Part shown: piece by piece, positions 32,105 through 43,735 of the stretch
Position numbering within the stretch: the stretch's first letter is position 1
Layout of the letters: each line of letters opens with the position of its first letter
From: Vesta saturnalis
Taxonomy: Eukaryota > Arthropoda > Insecta > Coleoptera > Lampyridae
DNA length: 64,000 nt
Assembly (NCBI GenBank): GCA_036346205.1
Contig: JARFJB010000096.1
Coordinates: 62,001 to 126,000 of the forward strand
Reading direction: 5' to 3'
Made by a program: the position numbers and the translations under genes
The notes under the pieces: generated by a model
Told to the model about the DNA's origin: nothing
The model's input: the letters and a program-made list of their open reading frames with translations, nothing else
The model's database searches: none

Positions 32105-32112
32105 TATAAATA
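32105..32112 (+). promoter_or_regulatory. TATA box of the PLA2-like gene
   Basis: TATAAATA lies 24 bases before the ATG at 32136. Confidence 0.5.
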
Positions 32113-32135
32113 CACCCTATCCCTCAAGGTGAACA

Positions 32136-32657
32136 ATGATAGGTAAGAAGCGGAAGAGTGCAGGTGGTTTAGTGAATACGCTAATCAATAAACTACCGGT
32201 GGAATTGCATTTACCCGGTTACCAGTATTGTGGTCCTGGTACAAAATTAGAGAAACGACTAGCACGCGGTGACCCCGGCATTAATCAATTAGATGCGCAG
32301 TGCAAACTGCATGATATCAGTTATAGAGACTACCAAGATTTAGAAAGTCGACATAGAGCAGATAAAATTTTAGAAGAAAAAGCTTGGGAACGCTTTAAAT
32401 CAGCAGACGCAACATTAGGTGAACGAGCTGCAGCTTTAGCAGTCGGTACCACCATGAAGGCAAAGAGAAAATTTGGGATGGGGTTTAAACGTCGGTCCAA
32501 GAAGAATAATGGTGAAAGTTTATTGCATGTACGGAAAACAATAGCTAAAGAAATGAAAGCTAACGGAGATTTCACCGACACAATAAAGTCAGCACTGTCA
32601 ACGGCAAAACGTGTAGTAAAAGGTTGGGGAAAGAAAACATTAAAGTTCCTAGAGTAA
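32136..32657 (+). CDS. Phospholipase A2-like virion protein (parvovirus VP1u type)
   Basis: An intact 173-codon frame. Residues 29-36 (YQYCGPGT) form the calcium-binding loop and CKLHDISY (residues 56-63) supplies the catalytic His-Asp pair, as in the PLA2 domain of parvovirus VP1, which helps virions leave endosomes. The rest is Lys/Arg-rich (KRKFGMGFKRRSKK), suiting a nucleic-acid or nuclear-import role. Adintovirus-like elements are known to carry such proteins. It is the first gene of the rightward structural cluster and one of the few undamaged ones. Confidence 0.85.
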   Translation: MIGKKRKSAGGLVNTLINKLPVELHLPGYQYCGPGTKLEKRLARGDPGINQLDAQCKLHDISYRDYQDLESRHRADKILEEKAWERFKSADATLGERAAALAVGTTMKAKRKFGMGFKRRSKKNNGESLLHVRKTIAKEMKANGDFTDTIKSALSTAKRVVKGWGKKTLKFLE

Positions 32658-32911
32658 TTCCTTACCTAAACAAGGAGGTGTTTTGCCATTTCTTATTCCG
32701 TTATTCGCAGGATTATCAGCAATCGGTGCTTTAGCTGGCGGTGCATCGGGAATTGCCAAAGCAGTCAATGATGCAAAAATGCCAAAAATTGCAAGAGGAG
32801 ACATCGCGCCATAATCTTATGATGGAATCGATCGCTGGTGGCGCATTCTATCTAAAACCATACAAATCTGGAGGTGCATTATACTTAAAACCGTTTCCAA
32901 AAACTGAGTAG
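32658..32911 (+). pseudogene. Small Gly/Ala-rich hydrophobic protein
   Basis: After the PLA2 stop, codons read PFLIPLFAGLSAIGALAGGA-like sequence, a probable membrane-active or capsid-lumen segment, and after a frameshift near 32800 a tail with GGAFYLKPYKSGG and YLKPFPKTE. The frame has no clear ATG and is shifted once. Similar small proteins sit next to the protease in related elements. Function unknown; a minor virion component is an inference. Confidence 0.5.
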
Positions 32912-33287
32912 ATTACCCGAAAGAGCGTTAACAGATATTGATTTAAAGAAATACACAAAAGGTGTACCATACTTTAGGGGTATTTTTATGAGAGATAGCC
33001 TGCCTAAATTACCACAAAAATGAATCTGGAATCATCAACTTAGATAGTCAGAGTGGACCGGGTACACATTGGGTTTGCTACAAAAGCGTGGTGAAAAGGT
33101 ATGGTATTACGATAGTTTCGGTAATCTTCGACCACCAGTTGAAGCGATTAACTACTTTCGGGGATGTAAAATTTATTATAATTACAATCAAGATCAGGAA
33201 TTTAATAGCATTATTTGCGGGCACCTATGCCTACAATTCTATATAAATAATCGACATAACCTTAAATTTTCTCAGTTATGTCAATAA
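32912..33287 (+). pseudogene. Adenain-like cysteine protease
   Basis: Three frames carry the parts: LPERALTDIDLKKYTKGVPY, a block with GPGTHWVCY (catalytic His), and a block with WYYDSFGNLRPP (Asp) and SIICGHLCLQFY (catalytic Cys). This His-Asp-Cys order matches the adenovirus maturation protease family (C5/Ulp1 fold), which cleaves virion precursors. A stop near 33022 and a single-base frame change near 33075-33085, between the His and Asp sites, inactivate it. Confidence 0.75.
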
Positions 33288-34110
33288 CATTCAGTTTAGA
33301 AGGTGTTGGTAACATAGCTAGCTGCAACTTCTACCCACCGATAGAGCTAGATTTGGAGAAGAAATACGTTGTTGGATTGGTGGGATTTTACGGTGCAACA
33401 GCATTAGAAACATTTATACGGGCAACGATAGATTTTATTTTAGAACAAATTCATCTCATTTGCGAGTGATTAATATTCCACACGGTGCCTATGAGTTAGA
33501 TGAAATTAGTGCTTACTTGAAATCAAAGATACCCACAGAAAAATTTTCATTAGGGCAAACAACAATACGCTTAAGTGTGAGATAAACAGTTCATTTGAGA
33601 TCGATTTTACTAAAGAGAGTAGCATTGGCCGCATGCTCGGGTTTGAGCCTAGAATACTAAAAGCGAATTTCTACACATCTGCGTTAGACATCCAAATAAT
33701 TAAACACACTAATCTGCATGTGAGTGCAACATTATAAAGGGATCTTATCGAAACGGTAAACCTGCAAAGGTAATATACGAAATTGACGTTTCCGTACCCT
33801 CGGCTATCGTTTGGATAAAGTTCCAACCAACACAATATTTAGAAATAAACACAGACATAATCAGTAATATAACAATCAAATTGACAAATCAAAAGGGTGA
33901 GTTAATAGACTTTGGTGAAAGTGAACCATTCATTACGCTTAGAACTAAAAGAACATGGGTCTGCGAATTAATCACAGGACAATTCCATACAAAAGACCCA
34001 ATCAACCCTCATTGCAGTTAACATCTGCAGAGAAATACTTTTTAACATCAATTGGATTGAAAGTTCTGAGTGAGCAAACCATTAAACGTGTTTCAAAGCG
34101 TACATTTTAA
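33278..34110 (+). pseudogene. Penton-like minor capsid protein
   Basis: It starts MSITFSLEGVGNIASCNFYP, overlapping the protease end by about 10 bases, then IELDLEKKYVVGLVGFYGA. Beta-rich sequence follows in other frames (INIPHGAYELDEISAYLK; IGRMLGFEPRIL) after frameshifts near 33435, 33575 and 33735, ending around 34110. Size (~270 residues before damage) and position between protease and major capsid gene fit the single-jelly-roll penton protein of Polintons, which forms capsid vertices. Assignment rests on order and pattern. Confidence 0.6.
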
Positions 34111-34664
34111 TAGAATTAATGTATCTCTAAGAAATATTAAATTTGTTATTGTAAGAGACCTTGAATGAAGTTTACTTTAATGTCTATCTCTTTTCCACAC
34201 TGATATGTCCCGCTTACACACATCTGAAGCTGAATGCATTTATCTAAAATATGTAATGTTTTATTGAACAATAGGTTTTCTTTGTTAATAATAGCATTTG
34301 CATTCTTAAAAAAAATTGTAGGAATGTATAAAAAAAAATGTAATATTCAAGCTAATAAAGACTTTCTTTGTATAAAACACACACAATGCATCTGCATTCT
34401 TAAAAATTATTTTAATAACTTTAAAACTTATATAGTACTTAATAGACTTTAATGAAAATGTTTTATGAAGAAAAAGTTTCGCTATAAATAACAATAGGTT
34501 TGCATTCAAAAGTATGTAATTTAAAAATGCAATATTTAATGTGAACAAGGATTTTCTTTGTATAACAATGAAAGCTTTTATAGTGCATTCTTGAAAAATT
34601 TAAAGTAAACAAACTGTAAAAGGCATAATTAATAACAATTAATTTAAAAGTTTGAGAAGAAATT
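34111..34664. other. Intergenic region with imperfect tandem duplication
   Basis: AT-rich, non-coding. A ~240-bp segment is repeated imperfectly: AACAATAGGTTTTC...GCATTC...AAAAATG...GACTTTCTTTGTATAA (from ~34265) and again from ~34490 (AACAATAGGTTTGCATTC...GATTTTCTTTGTATAA). Confidence 0.6.
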
Positions 34665-34674
34665 TATATAAAAG
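34665..34674 (+). promoter_or_regulatory. TATA box of the major capsid gene
   Basis: TATATAAAAG lies about 57 bases before the ATG at 34731, in otherwise non-coding sequence. Confidence 0.5.
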
Positions 34675-34730
34675 ACATCATCCCTTTAGTAAATCTTTAA
34701 TTACTCATCAACCCTCATTGCATCTACACA

Positions 34731-35955
34731 ATGACTGAATCATTAAACATCTTTCAAAACGTACATTTTGATGATGCTATAATTAAATCAGATATTCACA
34801 CCTATCTTCCGTATGGCTCTTCTAAGTATGGACCTTCCGAAGAAATACGCATTTTAATTCAAAGTCAGGATCTAATTACAGCTACTTATGATAGTTTTCT
34901 GTACATAGAAGGTAAGCTGAAGAAAGAAGATGAAGGAAAATCATGCAACTTAACCAATAATTTCCCCAACTTCCTTTTCGAAGAGATTCGTTATGAGTTA
35001 GGCGGTCAAAGAGTGGACGTTTGCCGAAATCCCGGCATAACATCTACACTTAAAGGATATATTTCTTATACGACAAGCAAGAGCAAAGCATTAAGCCATT
35101 TGGGGTGGTCACCAAAGAATGAGGAACCATCACAAGTAGAATTCGATGAACGAAATGGTGAAAAATCCTTTACAGTATGCATACCATTGAACCACATATT
35201 TGGAATAATGGAGGATTATCGTCAAGTGATCGTGAATATGCGTCAAGAGTTGATTTTAATTCGATCTAGAAGCGATACAAACTGCTACTATGGTGACGTT
35301 GATGCGGAAATAACCCTAAATAAAATTCAATGGAAAGTACCACACTTAACCCTTAGTGATGCCGCGAAACTGGACTTGTTTGAAGGAATAAATAAGAATT
35401 CTATTGTTACTGTTCCATTTCGTCAATGGGAGTTATATGAATTACCTGCTTTAAAACAAGCAACCTCTGATATATGGCCAATAAAAACGTCAACGCAACT
35501 AGAAAAACCACGTGGATAATTGTTGCATTCCAACAAGGTAAAAGGTACACAAAGTCTGCAAGAGCCGGAAATTTTGATCACATTAACATCAGGAACCTTA
35601 AAGTACATCTGAATTCAGAGTATTATCCCTATGAAGCAATGCATTTGAACTTCAGTGCTAACCAATACATACCTGCCTATCGTAATTTTTTAAACTTCCG
35701 ATGTGACTACTATGATGAAGATAATACAGATGCGTTATTCAACTACACCGAATTCAAATCATGTCCAGTATTTGTAATGGACTGTTCTAAACAGAATGAA
35801 TCCTTAAAAACTCAACAGTAGACATCAAATTGGAAATGGAAACACTAACACCTTTCGATAATGGAATCGTTGCCTATGGTCTTATTCTCCACGATGCTAT
35901 TGTGCAGTACAACCCACTCACCGGAGAAGTGAAAAATTTAATCTGTATTATATAA
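34731..35955 (+). pseudogene. Major capsid protein, double jelly-roll (hexon-like)
   Basis: The first frame (34731-35519, 262 codons) starts MTESLNIFQNVHFDDAIIKS and is rich in beta-strand sequence with LFEEIRYELGGQRVDVCRNP and FGIMEDYRQVIVNMRQELIL, as in Polinton/adintovirus capsid proteins. A frameshift between 35474 and 35519 leads to the next frame (to 35821, LNSEYYPYEAMHLNFSANQY), and another near 35819 to the last ~45 codons with YGLILHDAIVQYNPLTGEVK. The protein forms the pseudohexameric capsid lattice. AATAAA follows directly. Confidence 0.82.
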
Positions 35956-36002
35956 ATAAAAATATTGTTATTATTCGTTTAGTTTTATTTCATCCATCAA
36001 AG

Positions 36003-36669
36003 ATGAAAGTAGTTGCAGAAACAAAAACTTCCAATTCAAAATCATGACTTTGATGAAAAGTCTGGTACTTCAAAACATGGTGATTTACTTCCTAATAGTA
36101 TACGTGGCATTATATGTGGCCCTCCAACTGCGGCAAAACAAACGCAATGATTAGTTTGCTTACTGAGAAAAACGGTTTGAAATTTAAACATGTGTACGTA
36201 TACTCCAAGTCATTAAATCAAAACAAGTACAAACTTTTACAGGAAATCCTACTTCCGATAAGGGATATAGGTTACTTTACGTTCAGCGATAATCAAGATG
36301 TGATTGAACCGAATTGTGCAAAAGCAAACTCTATCTTTATCTTTGATGATATCGCCTGTGAAAAGCAAAATAACATAAGGGCATATTTTTCTATGGGTAG
36401 ACATAACGATATTGATTGTTTCTATTTGGGTCAAACTTACAGTAAAATTCCAAAGCAATTAATTCGTGACAATGCGAATCTAATTATATTATTTGAGCAA
36501 GATGAATTAAACCTAAAACATGTGTATGAGGATCATATAAGCCCACCATAAGCATGACATTGTTTCGGGATATGTGTTCAAAGTGCTGGATAGATCCGTT
36601 TGGGTTCATAGTCATAAATAAGGATGCTGAAGTCAATAATGGTCGCTATAGGAAAAGGTTTGATGAATA
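36003..36669 (+). pseudogene. Genome-packaging ATPase (FtsK/HerA, A32-like)
   Basis: Frame 36114-36551 contains the Walker A region (SNCGKTNAM) and Walker B SIFIFDDIACEKQ, then YFSMGRHNDIDCFYLGQTYS and IPKQLIRDNANLIILF, typical of A32-like packaging ATPases. Upstream codons from about 36003 belong to the N-terminus but are shifted by one base right at the Walker A loop, and the last ~40 codons (FRDMCSKCWIDPFGFIVI) lie in a third frame after 36545. It would pump DNA into the capsid. Not functional here. Confidence 0.82.
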
Positions 36670-36739
36670 ATACCTTAGCCTGATTTCAGTGGTTTAGTAG
36701 TTACACATCCGTTTAGGTATTAACAGCCCTTTTGCTACA

Positions 36740-37767
36740 ATGGATAATAAGGAGATGATATTAAAGCGAAAAATTATTCGGGCTCGTAAAATAATACAGC
36801 AGAAATACAACAGTCTTAAAACTGCCCGCATTGATAATGAAAGAACGTTTGAAAGTACTTATAAACCTCTAATAGAACCCCTAACTGAAATAGTGAATAA
36901 AATGCATCCGATAAGAAAACAAAGTCCGTTAAACCCAAAAACTCACCTTTGTTCATATTTCGAAGAAAACATGCTACTACTAGCCCACCACACTTCCTTT
37001 CACCAAGGAAGAGTGCTACAAGCCCCCTAGCTCAACTTCCGCTGTTTCAAATAAATCCCCCTCCTCGTACACCACCTTTCCTAGAAACATCTGTTGTAGG
37101 AGAGATTACTACCGAGGAAGAAGAACCTCTTAGTATCACAGATGATTCCTGTAATGAACCCATCTCTGAAGAATTTCTCGAGCAGTACCACGAATTACCT
37201 CGTATATATGTTGAACGGATTATGAGGGATCTTGAAGGTGCTATTGATCACACTTATGGAGTCCACTACGACGCCAAAACAGACAAATGGGCAATTGGTA
37301 ATACCCCCATCACAATTAAAGGAAAGGATATGATCATTAATGGTGTCACGTATAAAGGGACTCCAGGTTTATATGATCTGCTTATTATGAATGAACCCGA
37401 TTTAAATCTAGTAAATTCAAAGGATAGAAAGAATTATAAACGTATTTTAGCAGCTACGAATGTTGCAAGGCGAGATTATGATGTAAGTGGACAGATTCGA
37501 GGAAGCCGCAGCAAAAAGTATACACAAATAATTAAACCCTTGCTGTCATCACCTTCAACTCAGGGAGGTGGAGCTATGTTTTTTAAGGAATTAACAAACA
37601 GGCCGATTGAATATAAGTATTGGAATGATGTACATGAACTAATTCGTGATCTAGAAGTATTGTGGGCAAAAAAATTGGCTGGAAACACCGGTGTCGTAAA
37701 TGATATATCAATTGTAGAGGAATTGTATGAAGATGGATACATTGAAGACCAAACACTAGTTTTCTGA
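36740..37767 (+). pseudogene. DUF8207-like Polinton protein of unknown function
   Basis: Frame 36740-37030 (MDNKEMILKRKIIRARKIIQ) is a basic helical start. Frame 36949-37767 overlaps it and includes YGVHYDAKTDKWAIGNTPIT, then YKGTPGLYDLLIMNEPDLNL and RGSRSKKYTQIIKPLL, a pattern I associate with DUF8207 proteins common in arthropod Polinton-like loci. One frameshift lies at about 36950-37030. The second frame is long (272 codons) and undamaged. Role unknown; its place between ATPase and integrase is constant in related elements as far as I recall. Confidence 0.6.
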
Positions 37768-37813
37768 ACAATATAAATCAGACTGCATTGATGTCGACAT
37801 ATCATAACTAAAA

Positions 37814-38130
37814 TGCCTCTTGATAAATTTAGACGGTCACATGCCCAGTATCAATTTAAGAAATTAACCCCCCCAGTTTCAACTTATTGATGATAATCAA
37901 TTCGATATCGAGAATAAGAGACTCAGCAATGTTGCCAACCCCATAGATCCTCAAGATGTCATCACCAAGCAATACTATTTATCGACAAGGTTGAATTTGG
38001 ATGGAAACCGTTTGACCCAGTTGGGGATCCGGAAGAAGATGGTGATGCTATAAGTAAAGGATACCTTGATTTTGTCTGCAAGCAATTCAGAAAGCTGTTA
38101 AAGGAACTTTAACGCTTATCTAGTGTTGGA
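37814..38130 (+). pseudogene. Small Polinton ORF, degenerate
   Basis: A start at 37814 gives MPLDKFRRSHAQYQFKKLT and, after a frameshift, DNQFDIENKRLSNVANPIDP followed by QDVITKQYY. The 'ENKRLSNVANPIDPQD' pattern looks like the repeat found at the base of fibre or tail proteins, which marks where named items are aligned to a lattice, but this is weak. Function unknown. Confidence 0.4.
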
Positions 38131-38165
38131 GGAAAAACTACATCAACTTAAAGAAATTGTGGATC

Positions 38166-39062
38166 ATGTCCAAATTACAACTCGTCAATGAATTGCACAA
38201 ACCCGCAAGAAAAATTTTAAACGAAGGCGCACAATAATTAAGGGATATGATGACCTCTGGCAAGCAGATTTGGCCGAATTTAACACATATGCCAAACAAA
38301 ATAAGGGCTACAAGTATATTTTAGTAGTTATTGACTGTTTTCGAAATACTTGTGGACCAAAGGATTAAAAACAAAACGGGCTTGAAGTTGCCAAGGCCAT
38401 GCAGGCAATCTTCAAAACGGGCCGGAAACCTTCCAATTTGCAGACAGATGCAGGAAAAGAATTCTACAATGACCATTTCACTAAACTAATGCAGCGTTAT
38501 GGAGTCAACCATTACTCCACCTATAGTACAAAGAAGGCAGCAATTGCGGAACGAGTGATCAGGACCGTTAAGTCTGCCCTATACAAGTCATTCAGCCTAC
38601 AGGGTAAATATAAATGGATTGATACAATTGACACCGTAACGATGGATTATAACAATCGTAAGCATAGAACTACAGGAATGAAGCCCAAAGATGTCGGTAA
38701 TCATACAAAGCTAGATGCTTACACTCACATAAAAATAGTTGATAGGAATCGTTATTTGTGGGTGACATAGTACGAATCAGTAAGTTTAAAAGTATTTTCG
38801 CTAAAGGATACACCCCAATTGGTCAAGTGAACTATTCAAGATTGTGAAAGTTTGCATTACTAACCCAACCACCTACATGTTGGAGGACATGAAAGGATCA
38901 CCTGTACTGGGAGGCTTTTATGAACATGAATTACAGAAAACAAAGTATCCGGATGTGTACCTTGTGGAAAAAGTGCTTCGCTCCAAGAATAACAAGTTAT
39001 TCGTAAAGTGGTGGGGATTGGATGAAAGATCATGGATCAATAAAGACGATTTAGTTTTATAA
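38166..39062 (+). pseudogene. Polinton retroviral-type integrase with chromodomain
   Basis: From 38166: a basic N-terminus, then the rve core with first Asp in YDDLWQADLAEFNTYAKQNK, second Asp in LQTDAGKEFYN and Glu in KAAIAERVIRTVKSALY, followed by MDYNNRKHRTTGMKP. The last frame (38844-39062) ends in a chromodomain-like segment VYLVEKVLRSKNNKLFVKWW with DERSWINKDDL. Frameshifts lie near 38345 and 38765-38840. The enzyme would integrate the linear viral DNA; a chromodomain tail targets chromatin in related integrases. Confidence 0.82.
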
Positions 39063-39343
39063 TATAGCTGTAGGGATTGTAACTTTTAGATGAATTAAAA
39101 CCACATAAAACAATTATAATAGTATTTATTTAAATATTACATCATCTTATATAGTAAACCTAAAGTATTTCTATAATCGTTAAATTACTAGACGGCCATA
39201 TCCCGAATCTGGTCCACATCTCCATCCCAAGCAGGAATCACCTTTCTCAATGTTTTCCAAAATCCAGCGGTAAATTTTGTGGTGTTCCTCATTTTCCCAC
39301 GGTTGAAACTTATATGTAATGTTTTGTTCTAATAATACTTCAA

Positions 39344-39826
39344 CTAAAATAGCATGTAATTAGCATAATATGCTGCTGTCTCGATACATTCACTTATAAT
39401 AGAGAAAGTGTCTTTATAAACAATATTTTGTACGCTAGCATTTGTACACAATGAATCACCCCATAATAACTTGTATATGCACATTTTAAGGGGTATGTTA
39501 TCAAGTAAATTCATGTCATCTAAAATCCTATCTACATCATTAGAGGTTAACGAACCTTTATCGGTACACAAGTTCGTAAAACTTTTAATGGTATTGTCTA
39601 AGCTAATTTTTGTATCAAATAATGTCTTAATAATTACTGCATTTGCACACTTTGAGTTTATAGCACACCAGTTAAAACACTCATCGGGAATAACAATATT
39701 TTGCAATATATTCAATATAAATGTATAGTTTTCAGGAGAGGTCAAAGAACGCTTCAGGTACTTTTTGTAGATTTGATCACTACTGCACTGCAGCTCTTCC
39801 TGCAAGCTGTCCTGAAGACTGCTCAT
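39344..39826 (-). CDS. Uncharacterised Polinton protein downstream of PolB
   Basis: An intact 160-codon leftward frame starting MSSLQDSLQEELQCSSDQIY and ending ...CIETAAYYANYMLF. It is rich in helix-forming and Cys residues (CFNWCAINSKC, LCTDKG, LCTNASVQ) with no motif I recognise. It lies downstream of the polymerase on the same strand and remains open among broken neighbours, which is an argument that it is a real gene. Confidence 0.5.
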   Translation of the reverse strand: MSSLQDSLQEELQCSSDQIYKKYLKRSLTSPENYTFILNILQNIVIPDECFNWCAINSKCANAVIIKTLFDTKISLDNTIKSFTNLCTDKGSLTSNDVDRILDDMNLLDNIPLKMCIYKLLWGDSLCTNASVQNIVYKDTFSIISECIETAAYYANYMLF

Positions 39827-39953
39827 TGTTTACTGAAAGTTGTACCCCAGGGTCTAGTATCAGTGAAATCAAAATTTACTAAGCGTTTATCATCATAAGG
39901 ATTGAGTATGACTTTATTTTGTTTAATGGTAAACACATCATGTTTCTTTGATC

Positions 39954-42900
39954 TTATGAGGTGTTGATAGCGCTTATTACGCCACCATCAAATAAAACCT
40001 GTTTATAATCATTAATAGTGATCTGCCTCACGCTTGCGGGTAGAACCCTTTGATTTTTTACAACCTTTTCATCAACCGCGTAAGCATACATTTTTGCACG
40101 AAGTCCTACAAATTCAACCATAATTTTGCCATGATTTTCATCTTTCATTAAGCCGGGGACCTTTTATTTACTAATGGGAGTCCAAAGATGTTGTCGGGAC
40201 TATAATCAGATGTATCGAATTTATCAATGTCCTCTTTAATACATTCATAGATATCGGGAACCGAAAAGGCGTATATGAGACTATCCGTATCCGTGTACAA
40301 GAGCTTAGCACTATTATGGAACTTGGGTAGCGTGTAACCGTAATGAAAATTATATAAAAAGTTTTTGAAACGTCTAAAACACTGAATCCTGCATATATAG
40401 GTTTATTGAAATATACTTCAAGCTTATTCATTTGAATGATAGCATATCATTGTCAAATATTGTACAACTATGAAAATTTGGTTTTGATATGTAAGCACGA
40501 GCACCATAGCGACCCTCCCATTTCGTTACTAGTCGTATATCCTTATGCTTACGTACATTTTCCATCAGCTTCCGAAAACACTATTAATCATTAATTTATA
40601 GAAATTTTTATCGAATTCATTTTGAGATTGCTGACGCATGGCTGTATTTAAATCTATATATTTTTTAACCATGGGACTGTTTAAAACGTAATATACGGTG
40701 TACTTTTACCAACTTCAATCCATATTTTAAATATACTTTTAAATTTCTGTAATGAATTACATAATTACGTTTTGGATACAGGGTAAGCAGTAATTTTTTC
40801 ATTTTGGAATCAGGCGTGGGTGGAACCATATGTTCGGGTGCCAGCGGTAGATCACTGTGACTCTCATGTAATTCTATAGGATAGTCTAAATCACACTCGA
40901 CTATATAACCAATTTCCGAATCATCAGGATGGTTTATTAAATCTAAACTTTCAAAATTAGCTTCATCAACAAAAGAAAAATCACCAAATGGTAGAAATTC
41001 TGACATGGCGGCTCCATATAAATTATTCACGTCGTAGTACATTAAATACACACTTTCGGAGGTGGGATCAAATTTTTCCCCCATGTACTTATTGTTAGCT
41101 TTAGCATACCGATTTGAACATTGAGCTACACCACCTCTAATCCTCTCTTTCAATAAACATTAGCATATCAATGTCTGTAAATAATTCTAACTTTACTTGT
41201 GTAATTTTAAGCATAGCATCGAATGCTAAACCGGGAGCTGTATAATAGTGCAGAGGATCAAGCTCGTAAGTACTTATACAAGTTTGCCGAAAGTTTTCGA
41301 AAATATCTGCTAAAAGTAGAACGTCTGTTTTAGATACAAATCTGAGTACTCCCTAACGATTTAATACTAAATTTGTTCCAAACGTTAACCGCATGCGCAA
41401 AACTCTCATCACTGATTCCCTCATTATTAAGATGACTGAAAAATGCTTCTTTAGGAGGGAGCGTGGTCTCATTCAATTTATCCCACGTATCAATATATTC
41501 ATAAGGAAACACACCTTTGCGAACTACTAGAGAAAATTCCTCATCATTGTTGCAACTAGCGCGGGAAATAATTTTTTTACTATCCTCCAAATAGTCTGAC
41601 AACTTTTCAATACTACTACTCATAAATCTGAAAGAGTCAATAAATCTAAACTTAATTTTGGTGCCTTCCATTACCTTCGTAAAGAGATATATCTTTCTTT
41701 GTTTATGGGTAGTAGTGAAATCAAACCGGGAACACTAGCCAATTCTCTAATGATGAAATGAGAATCATAACCTGATAAATTATGGAATACAACTGGCAGA
41801 ATGTGGAGTCTGTATAGTTTAGGTTACACGCCTGGTGCGCTGCCCCGAAATGCTCCTGTAAGATGATTATGGTCTCTAACTTTTATATCAGAATTAGTAA
41901 ATGGTTTCCGACAAATGTGACAAATCGTGGTGCTTTCAAATTGCTCAACCTGACTGAGACTTAAAGTACCCATTGGAATAATTTGATTGATTATTTCGGT
42001 AGCCCAATGTGCAATACTTTGAAGCTCGTTAACAAACCATTGAATGCAATCCTTTCCTCTATAAAGACTAAATCGGATAAAGAATCATCATATGAACACT
42101 TCAAATAGTAAGCAATGCTGAAAGGTGTGTGTTTGGAGTGAAATAGAGTATTACCTTCGATACCATTTGCACACTTCTCTAAAATACTTTCTAAATCGGC
42201 ATAAATGACAAATGGCACCTTTTCTTGGAATGCAAAATTTTGAACTGTAAATTCATTTCCGTTTCGGTAGGCAGCCTAGTAGAGCATTGATTAAGTTGCT
42301 GACAGTGGATGGTATGTTTTGTAGAAGGCGATCTGAAGAAAATGATTCAAGCATCGGTAACAAATAAATTGCTTGCCCTTGCAATTCGATATCTGTTTTG
42401 AAAATAAAGCTGACATATTTTTAATCCATGTGAAATGGTATACAGTATCATCCCCAGCCTGATCAGAAAGTATTAAAAGATTTATGGGTTCTTTATCGCT
42501 TTGCTGATTACTCAATACAAAGGTACAACTTTTTACATTTATGCAGTACAAATTAATTGCGAGGTTGTTTAGTTTCTCAAATTTTTACATCATCCAGCTG
42601 AATGGGAAGTGAATTGAATCAAAATTCAAAACCTCTAGAAATGAGGATAACTAGAAGTTCGGTTTGAGTTTTGTGAAGCAGGATATAATGCCGAAACAAC
42701 GGCCCACAGGAAGCAAAACTCATCGTTATTTTTAACATTAACAACAGCATGCTTTACTTCTATGAAGCGTGGAACTTTAACATAGGTTGAATGACCGCCT
42801 TTAAATGGGACATAGCTATTAATATTTACTTTTAAATGTAAGACTTCATGTACTGCCCAACCGGAATCCCTTTCGGAAAACTCCTCTAATTTTATCCGTA

Positions 42901-43192
42901 ACTTATCATACACGTTTTCATTGTACCAGACACGTACATTGGTTGAAATATCAATAACGCAATTTTTTGTGGCAAAAGTCTTCAACTCAATACTATGATT
43001 TTGGGGTTGCATGAAATTACAGCCTAAGACCACATTTACCTTTAGCATAGATTGCCTTAACATTAATTTCACCTTACGTGCAAAACTATTATATGCGTTT
43101 AGTAAAAATATCAAAGGGTCCTTAATGTTTGACATATTGATTATAATTCCTGTAAGCAGCCTACCATTAAAACATGAGTCTAGGGGTACCAA
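39954..43192 (-). pseudogene. Protein-primed family B DNA polymerase
   Basis: At least seven leftward frames make up one gene. From the start side: 43192-42635 with VPRFIEVKHAVVNVKNNDEF and CFLWAVVSALYP; 42551-42291 with a Cys/His cluster; 42218-41991 with the exonuclease site VIYADLESILE; 41671-41330; 41153-40665 with motif A-like VYLMYYDVNNLYGAAMSEF; a broken motif B region near 40560-40610; motif C LLYTDTDSLIYAF near 40260-40300; and 40148-39954 with KIMVEFVGLRAKMYAYAV. This type replicates linear DNA from a terminal protein. Many frameshifts; inactive. Confidence 0.85.
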
Positions 43193-43500
43193 CGTAATTT
43201 ATGCATACCTTTTTATTGACAATTCCACTACCAACCTTCTCTGAAGCGTTCTTTAACCGTCTCAATCTAACCAGATAGCACTTGAGCAATGCTAAATTGC
43301 TCTCAAGCTTAACAAGCTTTCATTGGTCTCATAATAAATTTTATGTTTAATTATATCTTGCAATAGCTTGATATTGGTGTTAACTATACGGATGTGCCTG
43401 GCAAATTCCTTTTTGTTTTCAATAAGGGAACAATGCGCTTTGTTAAATTAACCATCTCACTACTACTTGGCATACTCATAGCTAGCAATATGAAGCACAC
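43193..43500 (-). pseudogene. Degenerate leftward ORF upstream of PolB
   Basis: A start at about 43481 (MSMPSSSEMVNLTKRIVPL) and, in another frame, KKEFARHIRIVNTNIKLLQD followed by IIKHKIYYETNESLLSL suggest a short helical protein. Broken by a frameshift. Function unknown. Confidence 0.35.
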
Positions 43501-43735
43501 ACGTAACAATGAACTTTTAACAAATTGCTCTTCACAACGGTTCTAGTCACGATTGTAAAAATATGATGCACAAATTGGTGAGTAATAAGTTACTCTTTAC
43601 GTTTAACAAATTGCTCTTCGGTTTACAATAAAACTTTAGTTAGGATTGTAAAATATGATGCACACACTGGTGATTAATAATAGTTCTTTTACTTTAGGTA
43701 ATTTGTTGTTGTGACGATTGTAATGTATCGACTGA
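43501..43735. repeat. ~110-bp tandem duplication
   Basis: ACAATGAACTTTTAACAAAT ... GATTGTAAAAATATGATGCACAAATTGGTGA is followed by a second copy with TTTAACAAATTGCTCTTC and GATTGTAAAATATGATGCAC. Confidence 0.65.
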
